A stretch of 16,874 nt of DNA. It comes from an uncultured Clostridium sp. Lineage in GTDB: Bacteria > Bacillota > Clostridia > TANB77 > CAG-508. The DNA lies in assembly GCA_946498265.1 (NCBI GenBank), contig CAMMNR010000026.1, positions 1 through 16,874 of the forward strand, read 5' to 3'. Every line of letters starts with the position of its first letter. Within the stretch, counting starts at the first letter, position 1. Positions 14,205 through 16,874 of this stretch are shown in pieces. A model generated the notes under the pieces. It was given only the letters and a program-made list of their open reading frames with translations, was not told where the DNA came from and ran no database searches. Position numbers and translations under genes: made by a program.

Positions 14205-14837
14205 TTAATATACTTTATTTATATATTTTATAGATAAACTATTAATTTTTGCTATATTTATATGCTTTTCTCTATAATCTTCTAATAATTTTTCTTTTTT
14301 ACTTTCCTCTAATTCAATATTACAAACAATATTTTCGCTATAATTAATATTTATTATATTTATCTTATTTTTCTTACAATAATATTTAAAATTTTCAAAT
14401 TCTGGATATTCTATAGTTAATTCTATTTCATTTCCCAAACATTTTTCTTGTTTTTCGCTTTTTTTTATTGCTTCAATCAAACTATTTGAATATGCTCTAA
14501 TTAAACCTCCTGTACCTAACAATATTCCACCAAAATATCTCGTTACTATTACTAAAACATTTGCTAAATTATTAGATTTCAAAATGTGTAGCATTGGCAT
14601 TCCTGCTGTTCCAGATGGTTCTCCATCATCACTTGCTTTCTCCACTATATTCGTATCTTCTACTATTCTATAAGCTACACAATTATGTCTTGCATCATGA
14701 TATTTCTTCTTTGTTTCTTGTATAATCTTTTCTGCTTGTTTTACACTTTCAACATAAAACAAATTTGCTATGAATTTAGATTTTTTTTCAACTATTTCGG
14801 CTTGTACAGCATCTTTTATTGTAGTAAATTCTTTCAT
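14205..14837 (-). CDS. YigZ/IMPACT family protein (UPF0029)
   Basis: A 210-residue protein of the widely conserved YigZ/IMPACT family. Eukaryotic IMPACT modulates Gcn2 signalling; the bacterial role is unsettled. The N-terminal UPF0029 domain (about 1-125) shows KKSKFIA, DARHNCVAYR, the signature SDDGEPSGTAGMP (69-81) and VTRYFGGILLGTGGLIRAYS. The C-terminal ~75 residues match the position of the DUF1949 domain (ELTIEYPEFENFKYYCKKN). The AGGAAGG site is 13 nt from ATG, long like that of the SGNH gene, because both carry the same leader (14838-14920). It lies 77 nt downstream of the flavoprotein gene and may be read with it. Confidence 0.93.
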   Translation of the reverse strand: MKEFTTIKDAVQAEIVEKKSKFIANLFYVESVKQAEKIIQETKKKYHDARHNCVAYRIVEDTNIVEKASDDGEPSGTAGMPMLHILKSNNLANVLVIVTRYFGGILLGTGGLIRAYSNSLIEAIKKSEKQEKCLGNEIELTIEYPEFENFKYYCKKNKINIININYSENIVCNIELEESKKEKLLEDYREKHINIAKINSLSIKYINKVY

Positions 14838-14920
14838 TTTTACTCACATTCCTTCCTAATGCACAAATCTTGTTTAAAAAATTTAAATGTAATATTTTCA
14901 AACCTTTTCCTCTCCTAATT
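14838..14920 (-). promoter_or_regulatory. Leader repeat copy B, before yigZ
   Basis: An 83-bp copy of the leader at 3470-3551, beginning at the stop codon of the flavoprotein gene (AATTAG) and ending at the yigZ ATG. The outer blocks (AATTAGGAGAGGAAAA; CAAGATTT; TTAGGAAGGAATGTGAGTAA) are best conserved, while the middle varies in length by about 2 nt. A TTGAAA is kept in both. No TATAAT precedes this copy, because that sequence is coding. Function unknown. Confidence 0.55.
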
Positions 14921-16174
14921 AATCCCTGCCGTATAACCTGTCGAATATGCTATTTGTAAATTAAATCCTCCTGTATAACCATCTACATCTATAATCTCTC
15001 CTGCAAAATATAGATTATCTACTAATTTAGATTCCATAGTTTTTGGGCTAATTTCTTTTACATCAATTCCTCCACTTGTGATTATCGCATCTTCAATTGG
15101 TCTAAATCCTTTTATTGTTAAATTAAAGTTTTTTAATAAGTTGACTAGATTTTTTCTTTCTTTTTTATTAATCTCATTAACTCTTTTCTCAGGATTAATT
15201 CCGCTTCTACTTACTATTACATCTATCAATTTATGTGGTAATAAATCATTTAGACTATTCCTAAATTGCTTATTTCTTAGATTTGAAAAATCTCTTAAAA
15301 TCCTGTTATCTAATTTTTCTTCTGATAAAGCTGGTTTTAAATCAATTAATATTTCTATTTTATTATTTCTAAATTTTTCTTTTATATCTTTATATCTTAC
15401 TAAATGTGCTGATGAACTAAGTATTATAGGTCCTGATACTCCAAAGTGTGTAAAAATCATTTCTCCAAAATCTTCATATATAGTCTTGCCATTTTCTTTA
15501 TCTAAAATTTTTATTTTTGTATTCTTCAAATTTAGCCCTTGTAAATTTCTACATATGCCAACTTCTAAAATATTTAAAGGAACTAGTGAAGGTTCGATTT
15601 TTGTTATATGATGTCCTATATTTTCTGCCATTTTGTATCCATCACCTGTTGAACCAGTTAATGGATAACTTTTCCCTCCTGTTGCTATTATTACTTTTTC
15701 AGCATTATATATAATATCTTTATTAGTTTTTACTCCTATTACTGTTTTTGTATTATTAATATCATCTACTAAAATTTCTTTAATTTCAGTATTATATATA
15801 ATTTTTACATGTAATTCTTTTAGTTTTTTTATGAAACAATTCAATACGTCTTGTGATTTATCTGTTATTGGAAATACTCTATTTCCTCTTTCTTCTTTTA
15901 TCTGTAATCCTTGATTTTTTAGGAAGTTGATTATATCTAGATTTGTATAATTCTGAAATGCACTATACAAAAATTTGCCATTACCTGGTATATTTTTTAT
16001 AAATTCACTCATATCTAAAGAAGATGTAATATTACATCTTCCTTTTCCCGTTATTAATAATTTTCTTCCTAATGAATTCATTTTTTCAATTATTATGACT
16101 TCATTTTTCTTTTCTGCTGAGGCTATTGCAGACATCATCCCTGCAGGTCCTCCACCTACTACTATTACACGCAT
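14915..16174 (-). CDS. HI0933-family FAD-dependent oxidoreductase
   Basis: A 419-residue flavoprotein of the HI0933/YhiN (BaiN-like, 'aminoacetone oxidase') family. The Rossmann motif VVGGGPAGMMSA is at the N-terminus, followed by LGRKLLITGKGRCNITS, the family signature, then ATGGKSYPLTGSTGDGY, FTHFGVSGPIIL, ITSGGIDVKEISPKTMESK and FAGEIIDVDGYTGGFNLQIAYSTG, which closes the FAD site. Substrates of this family are mostly unknown; a steroid-reducing role has been shown only for some members, so no symbol is given. I prefer ATG 16174 (AGGA 8 nt upstream) to ATG 16183, whose binding site would touch the start codon. The preceding gene stops about 20 nt upstream, suggesting an operon. The stop codon overlaps leader copy B. 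Confidence 0.9.
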   Translation of the reverse strand: MRVIVVGGGPAGMMSAIASAEKKNEVIIIEKMNSLGRKLLITGKGRCNITSSLDMSEFIKNIPGNGKFLYSAFQNYTNLDIINFLKNQGLQIKEERGNRVFPITDKSQDVLNCFIKKLKELHVKIIYNTEIKEILVDDINNTKTVIGVKTNKDIIYNAEKVIIATGGKSYPLTGSTGDGYKMAENIGHHITKIEPSLVPLNILEVGICRNLQGLNLKNTKIKILDKENGKTIYEDFGEMIFTHFGVSGPIILSSSAHLVRYKDIKEKFRNNKIEILIDLKPALSEEKLDNRILRDFSNLRNKQFRNSLNDLLPHKLIDVIVSRSGINPEKRVNEINKKERKNLVNLLKNFNLTIKGFRPIEDAIITSGGIDVKEISPKTMESKLVDNLYFAGEIIDVDGYTGGFNLQIAYSTGYTAGIN

Positions 16175-16193
16175 TTGATTCATCCTATTCTAT

Positions 16194-16874
16194 TTATTTT
16201 TTATGATTATTTGTCATATTAGGTTTATTATTTGCATTAGATTTTTTTGTTCTGTTATTATTTGACATATCAGATTTGCTTGTTTTGTTATTTACTTCTT
16301 TTTTTGTATTATTATTTATTTTTTTATCATTACTTAACTTCTTTTCCTTTGCTTTTTTTATAGTATTTTCTAATTCTTTATCAAAAAATTCATCTTCTAT
16401 TTTTTTATCTTCTTGTTTTTTCTCTCTTTCCTTTTTCTTCTTCCTAGCTTCTTTTTCTTTTTTAGCTACTATTTCTGAATGTTCTACTTTTTCTTTTAAA
16501 TCATCAAAGAAAAATTCTATTCCAAAATCTTTTTCTTCTTTTTCATCACCTTCATTTATTTGTTCATTTTCTTCTTTTTGATTTATTTGTTTATCATTTT
16601 CACTATTATCTTCTTTTTCTGTTTCTACAAATTGCTTTTCTTTTCTACTATCGTTGCTTACTTCTTCTATTTCCTTAATTTCTTTATTTTCCTCTATTTC
16701 TTGGCTTTTAGGTTCTTCTTTTATTTCTGTTTCTTCTATTTTGACATTATTTGGATTTTCTATTTTTGTTTCTTTTTCACTATTATCTATTATATTTTTT
16801 TCTTCATAATCTTTTTTAGCTTCTATATGTTCTTTAGATGATGAATCTTCATTAATTGCATTTCCATTATTAAC
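16194..16874 (-). CDS. Highly charged low-complexity protein, C-terminal part
   Basis: An uninterrupted frame of 226 codons ending at TAA 16196-16194 and running off the right edge, with no start in the window. It is almost wholly Glu, Lys, Asn and Ile: an acidic/mixed stretch (EIKEEPKSQEIEENKEIKEI), a short more hydrophobic island (KDFGIEFFFDDLKEKVEHSE), a basic coiled-coil-like part (KKEKEARKKKKEREKK) and an Asn/Lys-rich tail (NKPNMTNNHKK). The hydrophobic island could be a short binding motif. No family is recognised; this may be the disordered tail of a larger protein. The regular codon pattern over 680 bases without stops supports coding. Confidence 0.75.
   Translation of the reverse strand, partial: VNNGNAINEDSSSKEHIEAKKDYEEKNIIDNSEKETKIENPNNVKIEETEIKEEPKSQEIEENKEIKEIEEVSNDSRKEKQFVETEKEDNSENDKQINQKEENEQINEGDEKEEKDFGIEFFFDDLKEKVEHSEIVAKKEKEARKKKKEREKKQEDKKIEDEFFDKELENTIKKAKEKKLSNDKKINNNTKKEVNNKTSKSDMSNNNRTKKSNANNKPNMTNNHKK

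Noticed and set aside
16276..16841. Plus-strand ORFs rich in Phe and Ser at the right end
   Set aside because: They are the antisense of a Glu/Lys-rich minus-strand gene that is open over the whole stretch.

Overview
The window comes from a very AT-rich, spore-forming Firmicute of clostridial type. The support is a full-length spo0A, a clostridial-type Ogg DNA glycosylase, strong AGGAGG ribosome binding sites, sortase-type LPxTG surface proteins, TGA used as a stop, and strongly A/T-ending codons. No rRNA, tRNA or CRISPR array was seen. Most genes lie on the minus strand; the only clear plus-strand genes are a two-gene cell-envelope unit near 8.2-10.5 kb.

Layout. 1-690: start of a truncated Rpn/PD-(D/E)XK nuclease-transposase gene, then a long AT-rich spacer with a tandem 0A-box-like site. 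691-3469: an LPxTG-anchored SGNH esterase, with a start-less InlB/Flg_new-type repeat reading frame butted against its 3' end. 3470-5043: an 82-bp leader that recurs at 14.8 kb, the ogg gene with its promoter, and a 416-bp MITE-like palindrome with perfect 88-bp terminal inverted repeats. 5044-7732: rnc, an Elp3-like radical SAM gene and yitT, read rightmost gene first. 7733-8151: divergent promoters flanking a second nested palindrome. 8170-10477 (+): a membrane-anchored G5/SH3/glucosaminidase protein and an unknown membrane-anchored protein. 10499-12946: a three-gene cassette with its own promoter (PAPS-reductase-like IbrA homologue, GNAT-like protein, ParB-like IbrB homologue). 12947-13270: a possible gene remnant and a terminator-ended candidate small RNA on the plus strand. 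13271-16874: spo0A, a YigZ/IMPACT protein, an HI0933-family flavoprotein and the end of a very charged protein.

How the genes relate. Housekeeping genes (rnc, ogg, yigZ, spo0A) form the backbone. The likely accessory parts are the IbrA-GNAT-IbrB cassette, the two palindromic elements, the Rpn fragment and the decayed surface-protein gene. The least explained items are the IbrA-GNAT-IbrB cassette, whose GNAT gene appears frameshifted in an A6 run, the repeated 82-bp leader in front of two unrelated genes, and the two large palindromes. All calls rest on reading the sequence; no database search was possible.
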